Position numbers and translations under genes: made by a program
The notes under the pieces: model-generated
Databases searched by the model: none
What the model was told of the DNA's origin: nothing
The model's input: only the letters and a program-made list of their open reading frames with translations
Shown: positions 24,471 through 33,800 of the stretch, piece after piece
Layout: each line of letters begins with the position of its first letter
Position numbering within the stretch: position 1 is the stretch's first letter
NCBI GenBank assembly: GCA_025453525.1
Contig: JALOQD010000005.1
Span: forward strand, 1-37,368
Reading direction: 5' to 3'
Length of the DNA stretch: 37,368 nt
Source: Myxococcota bacterium
GTDB lineage: Bacteria; Myxococcota_A; Polyangia; JAAYKL01

Positions 24471-25538
24471 ATGCGGTTTATCCCTTGGAAGCTAGCATTT
24501 GTTTATTCAGTCGGGCTGTGGAGTTGCCAGTGGGAGTCCTCGGTGGCTCTGGACCAGACCCCGCCCTCGACCGACACGGTCTCAGGGAGCGATTCTGATA
24601 CTGAGCAAGGGACAGACCCTGATACCACCACGGACTCGCAAACCACCGACTCAGACACGCCGGATACCGGCTCGCAAACCACCGACTCAGACACACGGGA
24701 TAGCGAAACGAGCAGCGGCAGCCTTTCCGATAGCGACTCTGCGAGCACAAGCGGTACGGAAGAAGAGACAGTCGTGGATACCACCACAGGCTCGCAAGGG
24801 TCTGATTCAGACACCCAAGATACGGCTCCCATCGGCTGTCCACCTGGGTTTGAGGGAGCAGGGTGTGCGCAGGCCTGCGAGTCCATCGAGCTGGACATCC
24901 TCAGTTGCGCCAACTCGCGGTTCAACTGCAGCGCGTGGGTCGACGGCAAAAACGCCACCAGTGCGGGCGAAGTGTGCCTGGAGAGCGAACCGAATTGCAG
25001 CGCGGTCGATTACAATTTTGATTTGGGTCAAAGGTTCTATGTCCAAAGGTTTCGGTTCTTGAGCGACTGGTGGAGCAAGCGTCCAGACACCTGGGATCTC
25101 TTGGCCTCGGACGACAATGTCCATTTCAGTCTCGTGATGTCTGGGAAGAGCAACCGCAATCCGTGGCGATGTGTGGCGGGCGAAGCTTGCTCCCCCTCGG
25201 TGCCGCAGGAGTGCTGTCCCGGAGGAGTCACCCAGGATACCTCCACGGTTGGAACGACTTACCCCAAATGGGACGACTTCAGCTTCGCCGGAGTCGTGGC
25301 TCGATATTGGCGATTTCGGCTTCGCGCCACGATCGATTCGCTGTATTTACTCATGCGAGAGGTCGAGCTCTTTGGGAATGCGTGTCTGGGCTCCCGCTGC
25401 GACGAGTCCGATTGCGGCACCGGGGTGTGCACTGGAGAGAGCTCGGCGTTCTGTACCTGCTCCGATGGCCAACCCCAAGCCGGGTGCACCAGCGCGTTCG
25501 TTGCCACCGCTCCGAGGTGTACGACGGCAGAACCCTGA
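24471..25538 (+). CDS. Lipoprotein-like protein with Ser/Thr/Asp linker and discoidin-like domain
   Basis: 355 aa. The N-terminus (hydrophobic, then LWSC) suggests a lipoprotein signal with Cys near residue 19. About 95 residues of Ser/Thr/Asp-rich repeats follow, then a Cys-rich module (GCPPGFEGAGCAQAC, EGF/Sushi-like), then a F5/8 type C (discoidin)-like domain (DLGQRFYVQRFRFLS, then RPDTWDLLASDDNVHF, then ARYWRFRLRATID). A second Cys cluster near the C-terminus looks like an EGF-type pattern (CDESDCGTGVC). I infer a surface carbohydrate- or polymer-binding lipoprotein. The ATG lacks a ribosome site; see the adjoining promoter. It is convergent with kup, with only 11 nt between stops. Confidence 0.86.
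   Translation: MRFIPWKLAFVYSVGLWSCQWESSVALDQTPPSTDTVSGSDSDTEQGTDPDTTTDSQTTDSDTPDTGSQTTDSDTRDSETSSGSLSDSDSASTSGTEEETVVDTTTGSQGSDSDTQDTAPIGCPPGFEGAGCAQACESIELDILSCANSRFNCSAWVDGKNATSAGEVCLESEPNCSAVDYNFDLGQRFYVQRFRFLSDWWSKRPDTWDLLASDDNVHFSLVMSGKSNRNPWRCVAGEACSPSVPQECCPGGVTQDTSTVGTTYPKWDDFSFAGVVARYWRFRLRATIDSLYLLMREVELFGNACLGSRCDESDCGTGVCTGESSAFCTCSDGQPQAGCTSAFVATAPRCTTAEP
24635..24694 (+). repeat. Direct repeat inside the Ser/Thr/Asp linker
   Basis: A 24-nt block (encoding SQTTDSD and neighbours) occurs at 24635-24658 and again identically at 24671-24694, with a 36-nt period. Weaker copies flank it. The encoded linker is a low-complexity acidic tether, so its length probably varies by slippage or unequal exchange. 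Confidence 0.7.
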
Positions 25539-25549
25539 AACCCAATGAA

Positions 25550-27517
25550 TCAGATTTCGATCTGCGTGCCCATCTCGACGACGCGGTTGGGTGGAATGCC
25601 GAAAAAGCTGGAGGGTGTGCGGGCGTTGCGCGATAGGAAAATGAACAGGTCGCGGCGCCAGCGCGACATGGAGGGGCGACGCCTGGGGAGCAGGGTCTCG
25701 CGCCCCAAATAGAAACTCGTGTCTTCATCACGGATGGGGATTCCAGCCTTTCGGCACAAGTTGAGAATCCTCGGCATGTTGGGCATCTCCATGAACCCGT
25801 AGTGAGCCGTGACCGCATAGATGCCGTTCCCGTAGTCCTTGTGGTGCACCCGCGTCCGAGCCGGCACCTCCGGCACGTCGTCCGTGGTGATGGTCACGAT
25901 CACAACCTGCTCGTGGATGACTTTATTGTGCTTGAAGTGGTGCATCAGTGCATTGGGCGTCCCTCGGGAGGTCGAGGTCATGAACACCGCTGTTCCAGAA
26001 ACCCTGTGTGGCTTGCTCACCTTCAGATCATCGACAAAGGCCTTGAGCGGCAGCGTGTGAGTGGCAAAGCGCGCCGCCAGGAGCATCCGTCCTTTTTTCC
26101 AGGTCGTCATGATGGTGAAGCCGGCGAGCGCGATGGCCAAGGGAAACCATCCACCGTGGGTCAGCTTAGCGATATTGGCGCTGAAGAAACTGAGGTCGAT
26201 GACCAAGAAGACCGTCACCAGGGCGCCTGCGGCAAGAGGGGGCCAGCCAAAGCGCTGGCGCGCAAAAAAGTAGAAAAGCACCGAGGTGATCGCCATGGTC
26301 GCGGTCACGGCGATGCCGTAGGCGGCAGTGAGATTGCTGGACGTGCGAAACGCCAGCACCAATGCCAGGCAGGCGATCATTAAGATGCTGTTCATTTCGG
26401 GGATATAGATCTGCCCCATGGTCTTGCCCGAGGTGTGCACGATGGTCATGCGCGGTGAGTAGCCGAGTTGAATCGCCTGTCGGGTCAGCGAGAAGGCGCC
26501 GGAGATCAGCGCCTGGGACGCAATGATGGACGCCGCCGTGGCAATGGCGACCATCGGATACAGCCAGCCCTCGGCTAGGGCAAAGAAGGGGTTGGCCGCG
26601 GACTCGGGCCGCGCGAGCAGGATCGCCCCTTGGCCGAAGTAGTTGAGCAGCACGCCGGGGAACACCACTGCGAACCAGGCCAGCCGGATCGCTTTGCGTC
26701 CGAAGTGTCCCATGTCGGCATACAGCGCCTCGACGCCGGTGATGCATAGCACCACAGCGCCCAGGACCAGGAACCCATGCAGGCCGTGGTGCATGAAGAA
26801 CTTCACGCCATACCAAGGCGAGATGGCTGCTAGAACTTCGGGGTGCTCGATGATGGCCGGCAAACCTGCGGCGCCGATGCAGCCAAACCACAGCAACATG
26901 ATGGGGCCGAAGATCGAGCCGATGCGAGCTGTCCCGCGTTTTTGCATGAGGAAGAGCCCGATCAGGATGCCGCAGGTGATGGGCACCACGAGCCAGTTGA
27001 ACGCCGTGGTCGCGACCGAGAGCCCCTCGATGGCGGACAACACGGTGAGCGGAGGAGTGATCATTCCTTCGCCGCACAGCATCGCGGCCCCGAATAGCCC
27101 CATGAACACCAGTAGAGTGCGCGAGCGACGACGTCCGGTGGCTGTCCTGGTGGACGGTGACACCAAGGCCATCAGAGACAGAACCCCACCCTCGCCGTTG
27201 TTGTCTGCGCTTAGGACGAACACGAGGTACTTGATGACCACCACAAGAATCAAGGCCCAGACCAGCAGCGACAGGAGGCCCAGGACGTTGTCGTGAGTTG
27301 GCGGCACGCCGTGCGCCCCGCTCACGCACTCCTTAAACGCGTACAGTGGGGAGGTGCCGATGTCTCCGTAGACGACGCCGAGCGCTCCGATGGAGAGCTT
27401 TGCCAGATCAAGTGCTTTGGCAGTTGCACGGTGTTGCTCCGTTGACGCGGTTCCGGTCGCTCCCAGGTCGGCGGTGGAGTGTCGATTGGTCTGCTCTCTG
27501 TCTTTGCAGGCTGTCAT
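25550..27517 (-). CDS. kup: Kup-family low-affinity potassium uptake protein
   Basis: 655 aa, full length for the Kup/HAK/KT family (about 620-650). The signature is LSIGALGVVYGDIGTSPLYAFKE (within residues 38-60). Further family blocks are VKFFMHHG, DMGHFGRKAIRLAWF, LNYFGQGA, ASQALISGAFSLTRQAIQLG, and GIAVTATMAI. About twelve membrane helices are followed by a cytoplasmic tail ending with RRDLFIFLSRNARTPSSFFGIPPNRVVEMG, typical of Kup. It imports K+ with a proton. The N-terminal 35 residues are a non-conserved polar extension, and the ATG at 27517 has no strong ribosome site. Its upstream 380 bp also carries a likely relic and the leader of the AddAB-like gene. Confidence 0.96.
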   Translation of the reverse strand: MTACKDREQTNRHSTADLGATGTASTEQHRATAKALDLAKLSIGALGVVYGDIGTSPLYAFKECVSGAHGVPPTHDNVLGLLSLLVWALILVVVIKYLVFVLSADNNGEGGVLSLMALVSPSTRTATGRRRSRTLLVFMGLFGAAMLCGEGMITPPLTVLSAIEGLSVATTAFNWLVVPITCGILIGLFLMQKRGTARIGSIFGPIMLLWFGCIGAAGLPAIIEHPEVLAAISPWYGVKFFMHHGLHGFLVLGAVVLCITGVEALYADMGHFGRKAIRLAWFAVVFPGVLLNYFGQGAILLARPESAANPFFALAEGWLYPMVAIATAASIIASQALISGAFSLTRQAIQLGYSPRMTIVHTSGKTMGQIYIPEMNSILMIACLALVLAFRTSSNLTAAYGIAVTATMAITSVLFYFFARQRFGWPPLAAGALVTVFLVIDLSFFSANIAKLTHGGWFPLAIALAGFTIMTTWKKGRMLLAARFATHTLPLKAFVDDLKVSKPHRVSGTAVFMTSTSRGTPNALMHHFKHNKVIHEQVVIVTITTDDVPEVPARTRVHHKDYGNGIYAVTAHYGFMEMPNMPRILNLCRKAGIPIRDEDTSFYLGRETLLPRRRPSMSRWRRDLFIFLSRNARTPSSFFGIPPNRVVEMGTQIEI

Positions 27518-27897
27518 CTTGGCGCGGAAGATAGCAGAAAACGATCGCGTGTATATGGTGAAATGGACCCACTGGGGTGGAGATGCGTCATGGCCAAGCC
27601 CTTGCCAGACGGCCCTAGACCAGGGCGACCCTGCCGCGCGGGGGGCCTGGCGCTGGCCTGCGCAGCCTTGCTCGCACTGGACGGACCTCGGGTCAGGACA
27701 TCGAGTGCTGGTTCGTTTCCTTCGTTTTCTAGGAACGTCCCCTATCCCGCTATCCCGAGCAGATCGAAGAAGAATACAGAGTGGCGGTGGTTGCCTACGC
27801 TCTTGATGAGGACATGGTCATTTACGGAAACGAAACGCTCGCGCGCTTGCGGGAGGGATGACGGGTCGGCCATACAGCGCGCGCTAGGAGGCCTCTG
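27518..27897. other. 380-bp intergenic region between kup and the fused addBA
   Basis: No intact gene is seen. It holds the divergent upstream region of kup, a decayed reading frame (described separately), and at 27886-27891 an AGGAGG ribosome site 6 nt before the ATG of the AddB-AddA gene, which fixes that start. An in-frame TGA stops reading from upstream at 27859. Confidence 0.5.
27733..27861 (+). pseudogene. Decayed short reading frame with an 8-bp tandem duplication
   Basis: The frame shared with addBA encodes about 40 protein-like residues between stops (RYPEQIEEEYRVAVVAYALD and DEDMVIYGNETLARLREG), with no in-frame start before it. At its left end the 8-nt unit CTATCCCG is duplicated in tandem (27742-27749 and 27750-27757). 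Removing one unit joins this frame to the one running from about 27590, so a small gene could have been frameshifted by slippage. The protein family is not recognised. A GTG at 27781 is an alternative, weakly supported start. Confidence 0.3.
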
Positions 27898-30800
27898 ATG
27901 ACATGCTTGCCTCGACGTGTGGTTGTGGTCCGCGATGGGCGGCGAACCGCTGAATCGAACCTCGGATACCGCTTGTCCGTGCCGCGGCTGCGCCTTCCGG
28001 ACGAGCCGATGCCATCGGACGCGGACGCGCAGGCAGCGGCCCTTGGTTGGGAGCGGCCGCCGATCCCCGAGGGCGCTGTGGACGAGCTCGACGTGACGGG
28101 CCTCGCCTCGCCGAGCGCTTGGGAGCGGCGCTACGTGGACTGGCTGGCCGCACAGCTCGGCGCCCAGGTCGCGTGGGAGACGGCGCCCCATCCCGAGGCA
28201 CCGGCGTTGAGCGCTTTTGGCGAGGAGGTGAGGAACCGGCTCGCAGGGGCCACCCCTTGGCCTAGTCCGCTGCACATCCCCGACGGCGTCATCGTGCGCC
28301 GCGCCGATAGCCATCGCCTGGAGGCGCGCGAGGCGGCCTTCGAGCTTCGTCAATGGCTTGCGAACCACGGAGGTCTGGAGTCGAGCCATCGCGCGCTGGT
28401 GCTGCTTCCCCACAGCCGCTTGCTGATCGACGTATGGCGGCGAGAGCTCAACGCCGCTGGCGTGCCGTGCAGAGCTTCCACTGCGTCACCGCTCGGCGAG
28501 ACCGCGCTGGCCAGCTGGGTTCTGTCCTTGGCTCGGCTGAGGGGCTGGTCCACGATTTCGCCGAGGCCCCTGTCTGTGCTGCGCGAGGTGCTCGAAGCGC
28601 CGTTTTGGTCCAAAAAAAGAAACGGGCTCGTGGGCACCGGGCGTCTTCGACGCGAAGCTCTTTGTGCCGTGCGCCGTCCGCAGCTCACCCTCGACCAATG
28701 GCAGGCGCATCTCGACGCCTTGGCGGGGGCCCAAGAGAAGAAGTCCGAGGACGAGGTGGCGCAGCGCTACGGCGCTGAGCGCGCGCAGCGACTGCGAGCC
28801 CTTCGCAGCTTCACCGACTCCTTGGCCGAGGTGTTGCAAGGGGGCGCTGGCCTATTGGACCGGTTTCGCCAGCTCCTGTTCGACAAAGACGGCACAACGA
28901 CGCAGCCGCGCCTCGCCGTGCCCGAGGTGGTGCACGGCCGCTTTCTTCAAAAGGGCAAGGACGCTCTCACACCAGTGCTGGGGCAGCTTGGCGACATCCT
29001 GGCAGCGCTCGTCGCGCAGGAGGCCTGGGCTGGCGGCCTCCACGAGAGGCTCGAGGCCGGCGACACGCTCACCGAGCTGTTGCAACGCGAGATGGACAAT
29101 AAGGCCTGCTACCGCCGCTTCGAGCCCGAGCAGGGCGTGACCGTGATGCCCTGCGATCTGTACGACGGCCGCGAGACCGACTTCTTGGTGCTCGGCGGCC
29201 TGGGAGAAAACGGCTTCCCCGCAGTGCCTGCGCCGCCCACGCGGCATGAGGAACAGTGGATGGAGAGTCTCGGGCTCTTTCGAGACGACCTTCGCGGTGA
29301 GCCAGCGACGCGCTGGATCGTGTCTGAGCTCGAGCGGCAGATCGATATCGCCCGGGTCGCAGTTGCTCGTTGTCGCGAGCGGCTCGTGCTGTCGTTCGCT
29401 ACTCAAGGCAGCGGCACCGAGGTGGTGCGCCCGGGCGGCCTGTTGTCGTTGCTCGCTGGCGGCTGGGAGGATGAGACTTGGGCCAAGCCAGAGGGAAGTC
29501 TGCGGGACTGCTGCGCCGCAGACGAGATTCCCATGTACCTTTCCGATGCCCGCGGAGCTCGCGAGGCCACTTCGTTTGCGGTGCATCAGGACGCTAGAGA
29601 CCTGCTCGAGGGTCTGAGCGCCGACGATGCCACCGGAGCTCTCGCCGCGCGCCTTGCGGCCACGGAGCGTCTCAAAAACAGCCTTGAGGTGGACCGCTTG
29701 CGAACCCCTGGGCGCGAGAAGCTAAAGGAGCCGCAGCGGCAGGGGCTCACGGCGTACAACGGCAGGCTGCCTGGTCCGGCCACATTGCCCGAGGCCTTGA
29801 GCGCCAGCGCGCTCTCGCTGTACGGCGAGTGTCCGGCCCGGTACTTCCTGTCCCGCGTGCTGCGCCTCGAAGCGCCGAGTGAGGCCTCTGCCATGCCCGC
29901 TCCTCACGAGATGGGCACCCTGCTCCACGAGGCCTTCGACCGCGCGGCTCGCCAGGTGCTCGAGAGCGCCAACGAGTGGCGCCTCACCCATGGCGAAAAA
30001 GAGGGAGCTGCGCAGGCGCTGCTGGACGACGTCCTGTGTCGGGTCAAAGCAGAGCTCTCCCAGCTCACCGAGGAGTTCCTCGCGCACGAGCCCACGGCCT
30101 CTCCCGCGTATCTGCGGTGTCTCGCGGCGAGCTGGGGCAGGGCCATCGAGAACTGGCTCGGCCAGCATATACAGCCGCTGTGTCCGGTGGAGAAAGGCCC
30201 TGTCGACGAGGATGCCGAGGTGGCGCAGCGGCTTGCCGCCTACGAGAGCGGTGCGGCCGAGCTCGCCGCCATGCGCGAGCAGCTCTGTGAGCTCGAGGCC
30301 GCGCATCCGAGTTTTGAGGCCAAGCAGCAGACTAAAGCAAACTGGGAGAGCTACGCAGCCCAGCTCGGCGTGACCAAGAAAGCGATGGCTGAAGCGTGGG
30401 CCGCATGGAAGAACGGCGTCGAATCTGGGGAGATATTCGGCATTCTTGGGCAAGCCCAGAGCAAGAAGGTGAAGTCTGTCGAAGAGGCGCTCTACGCGCT
30501 CGAGCAGGCGAGGAGCGGTGTCGAAGCCAGGCGCATGACGCAGTTCAACTGCCACGTCGCGGCCACCGAGGCGCCGTTTGGGGGCATCGACGGCACCCCG
30601 CCACTCTCTCTTGCCGTGGGCAACGGCCGCACCGTGCCGCTCCACGGCGTCGTCGATCGCATCGACCTGGACGCCGAGCGACGCGCCTTTGCGATCCGCG
30701 ACTACAAATCCGGCCGCGAGCAAAGCGAAAAGAGTCTGACAGACAATCTCGCCGACGGCTGCGGCTACTTCTTTCAGGTGCTTCTCTACCTGGTCTCGGT

Positions 30801-33800
30801 CGAACAGCTCATCCGCGAGGGCAAGCTCGAGACCCTGCGGGACGCCGGGGCGCACCACGTCAGCCTGGAATTCTTGAAGGTCAATAGGTCGAGCGTTCTG
30901 TGGCGACCCAACGATGCTTCCGACTACGCGCTCCAGGGGCGGAGCGCGACCTGGACCGAGCTGACCCGTGCGTGGATCGGCCGTCACGCCGAAGGGCTCG
31001 CGTCTGGGCGATTCGATCATCTGCCAATGCGCTGTCCCAAGGAAGGCGAGAAAGCCCACTGCGACTTTTCGACGATCTGCCCCTACAAACCTGGCGGGCG
31101 GGAGTTGTTTCGCAAGCAGGCGCCACTCCCCATCGAGAAGCTCGAAGCCTCCGAGCCGCGCGCTTCAAAGAAAATTAAGGGCAGCTACGCCGAGCTCCTG
31201 CCGCTTTGGTCCGCGCCTTCCAGCGAAACAATCGAGGAGCGGCGCGCACAGCACGAGCGCGGACAGAGACTCGCCGTCGATCTCGAGCGCGATGTCCTTT
31301 TGTCCGCCGGCGCAGGCACGGGCAAGACCTACAACTTGGTGCAACGTTACGCGGCTGCCATCGCAGCCGGGTGCCGTCCTGGTCAGATCGTGTGCGCCAC
31401 CTTCACAAGGCGCGCGGCAGCGGAGATGAAGCACCGCGTGCGGCGGGCCTTGTTGTCCGGTGAGGCTGGCAGCGATACTGGGCCCACCGACGTCCGACAG
31501 GATCCGCGGCAGTTCCGCAACATCGTCCTGTCCTTGTCCGGCGCGCCGTTTTTGACCATCGACAGCCTCGCTGGCAGAGTGCTGCGCGAGCTGCTGGACA
31601 TCGAATCTCCCGACGCCCCGAGGCGGCTCGAAGGGATCGATGAGGCGGCTGCCAAAGAGGAGATACGAGACTTCGTCACCCAGCGGCTGCTCGACGAATT
31701 GGACCGAGACCCAGACCTCGACGTGCTCGCCGACCGAATCCACGTCGGCCGTTTGTCCGACCTGTTGGTCGCGGTTCTCTTGGCCGAGGAGCCCCCCTGG
31801 GTGCGCCAGGCCACGGACGTGGAAGCCTTAGCCGCGAGAATTCTCGCTGACTGGCAACGCGCTCTGTCTGACATCGAACGCGCTGTTTTGCAGGAGCTTC
31901 GCGGCTTGTCTCTGGGGCCGCTCGAAGACGCACTCGAGCAAGCCCTCCTCGCAGGAGAGGCGCGGCCCGAAACCGCAGCTGGGGTTCGCCGGGCCATCGC
32001 CGCGTTGCGGACCTTGCAGGGCAAAGGGGATATGGAGAGCCACGTAACGTGGCAGGTTGCCAAGACCGTCACAGAAGCGAAGGTGGTCAAAACGCACGAC
32101 GGCGAGGGACTGTTCGACGCCTGGAGGCCTTTTGCCGCCTGGCACAACAGCGTTGCCGACAAGAACACCGCCGAGCGAGTCTTGCTCGAAGCGTGGATTG
32201 GCATCGAAGACCCCCTCACAGACCCGCTGCGCTGGGCCGACACCACGGCCCGTGCGCTGCTCGTGGCGCACCGATGGCGCGAGACCCTCGAACAGCAGCT
32301 CGAGAAGACAGGTAAGCTGCGGTATCGCGACGTTGAGCAGCGCGCTCTCCACCGCCTCGAATCCCTCGATGACGCGACCGCAGCGGCGCTGCGAGAGCGC
32401 TTTCCGATAAAACACCTGTTTGTGGACGAGAGCCAGGACACGAGCGGCACGCAAGTTCGACTCATCCGGCGGCTCGCAGAGGTGTGCCAGGCTCGGCTGT
32501 TCTGGGTCGGCGACGTCAAGCAATCCATTTACCGGTTCCGCAACGCCGAGGTGGATGTGTTCGAGGATCTGGTCGCTGCCATGCCGGCGGACAGCCGGGG
32601 CTCGTTGCGCGAGAACTGGCGGAGTGGTCCGAGACTCATCGAGGCGTTCAACCGCCTGTTCGGAGCCCTACTGCCCGCGCAGTGCGGACCCAATCAGGTC
32701 GTGGATATCGGTTCGGCCATGGAGTACGGCGCGCTGACGTGGCCAGCGGACAAGGAAGACCTTGGGCCTCAAAAGGAGATTTTCGGGTCCGCCCACCAGG
32801 GCATCGAGCTGTTTGCCGAACCTGGCCGTGGCTACCTCGATGATTCAGAGGATGATGACAAAAAGGAGGTCGAACCAGAGAGTGATTCCGAGGAACCCTG
32901 GGAGCTGAGCCCCGGAACAGCGAGCCTGTTTGTACGGCTCGCGGAGATCGTAATAGGGGTCAGGAACAAAAACGTCTGGGAGCAGGACAAACCGCCCTAT
33001 TTCGCAGTGCTCGCGTCCACGTGGTCAAAAGCCGAGAGCTACAACGAGGCCCTGCGGCGGCTCGGCGTTCGCGCCACCATCCAGGGAGGCAGGGGCCTTC
33101 TGTCCACGCCCGAGGTGGCGAACCTTTTGTTCTGGCTCGAGGTGGCTGCGCAGCGCAGCGACACGGCCATGGTCGGTATCCTGCGCGGTCCAGGCCTCGC
33201 GATGTCCGACGCGGGCCTCTACTGCCTGCGACAGGGTTACGGTTGCGGCGAGTTGGCCCAGCCTTTGTCGTTTGTCCACTCGGCCCAGACCGTGACGCTG
33301 GAGCCCGAGGCCGCGCTCCAAGCCTGGGGCGCTGTGGCTCCGACTCTCGACACCCAGGGTTTACGAGAGGTGCTCGCCGCGGACGCCGAGGCCCTTTCTG
33401 TGTTTCAGCGCGTGTGGGACAGCACGTTCCGCGATGCCGGGGCCAGACCTGCCTCTGAGCTGTTCGAGCAGCTCATCGAACAGCTCGGCCTCGATGCCTA
33501 TTGGCGCAACGCGGCCGAGGGCGGACGACAAGCCATGGCCAACCTGTCCAGGTTCGTCGAGCACGTGCGGGAGCTCGAAACCGGGCGCGGCCAAACGCCC
33601 CTCGAGCTGCACACCTGCTTAAACAGCGCGGTGGGCGACGACGGGCTGGCCTCTGGGGGCATCGAGGCTGGGGTCGATGCCGAGGTTGTGGTGACCACCT
33701 ACTGGCAGGCCAAGGGCCTCGAATGGCCGGTCGTGGTCTTGCCGGATCTGCATCAAACAAAGACCTCCACGCTGTGCGAAGGCCTCGTGCCCGAGCGCTT

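Noticed and set aside
27390-27806. Plus-strand frame across the kup start and its upstream region
   Set aside because: It overlaps the kup N-terminus and has no motif or ribosome site. Only the short decayed frame near 27733-27861 looked protein-like.
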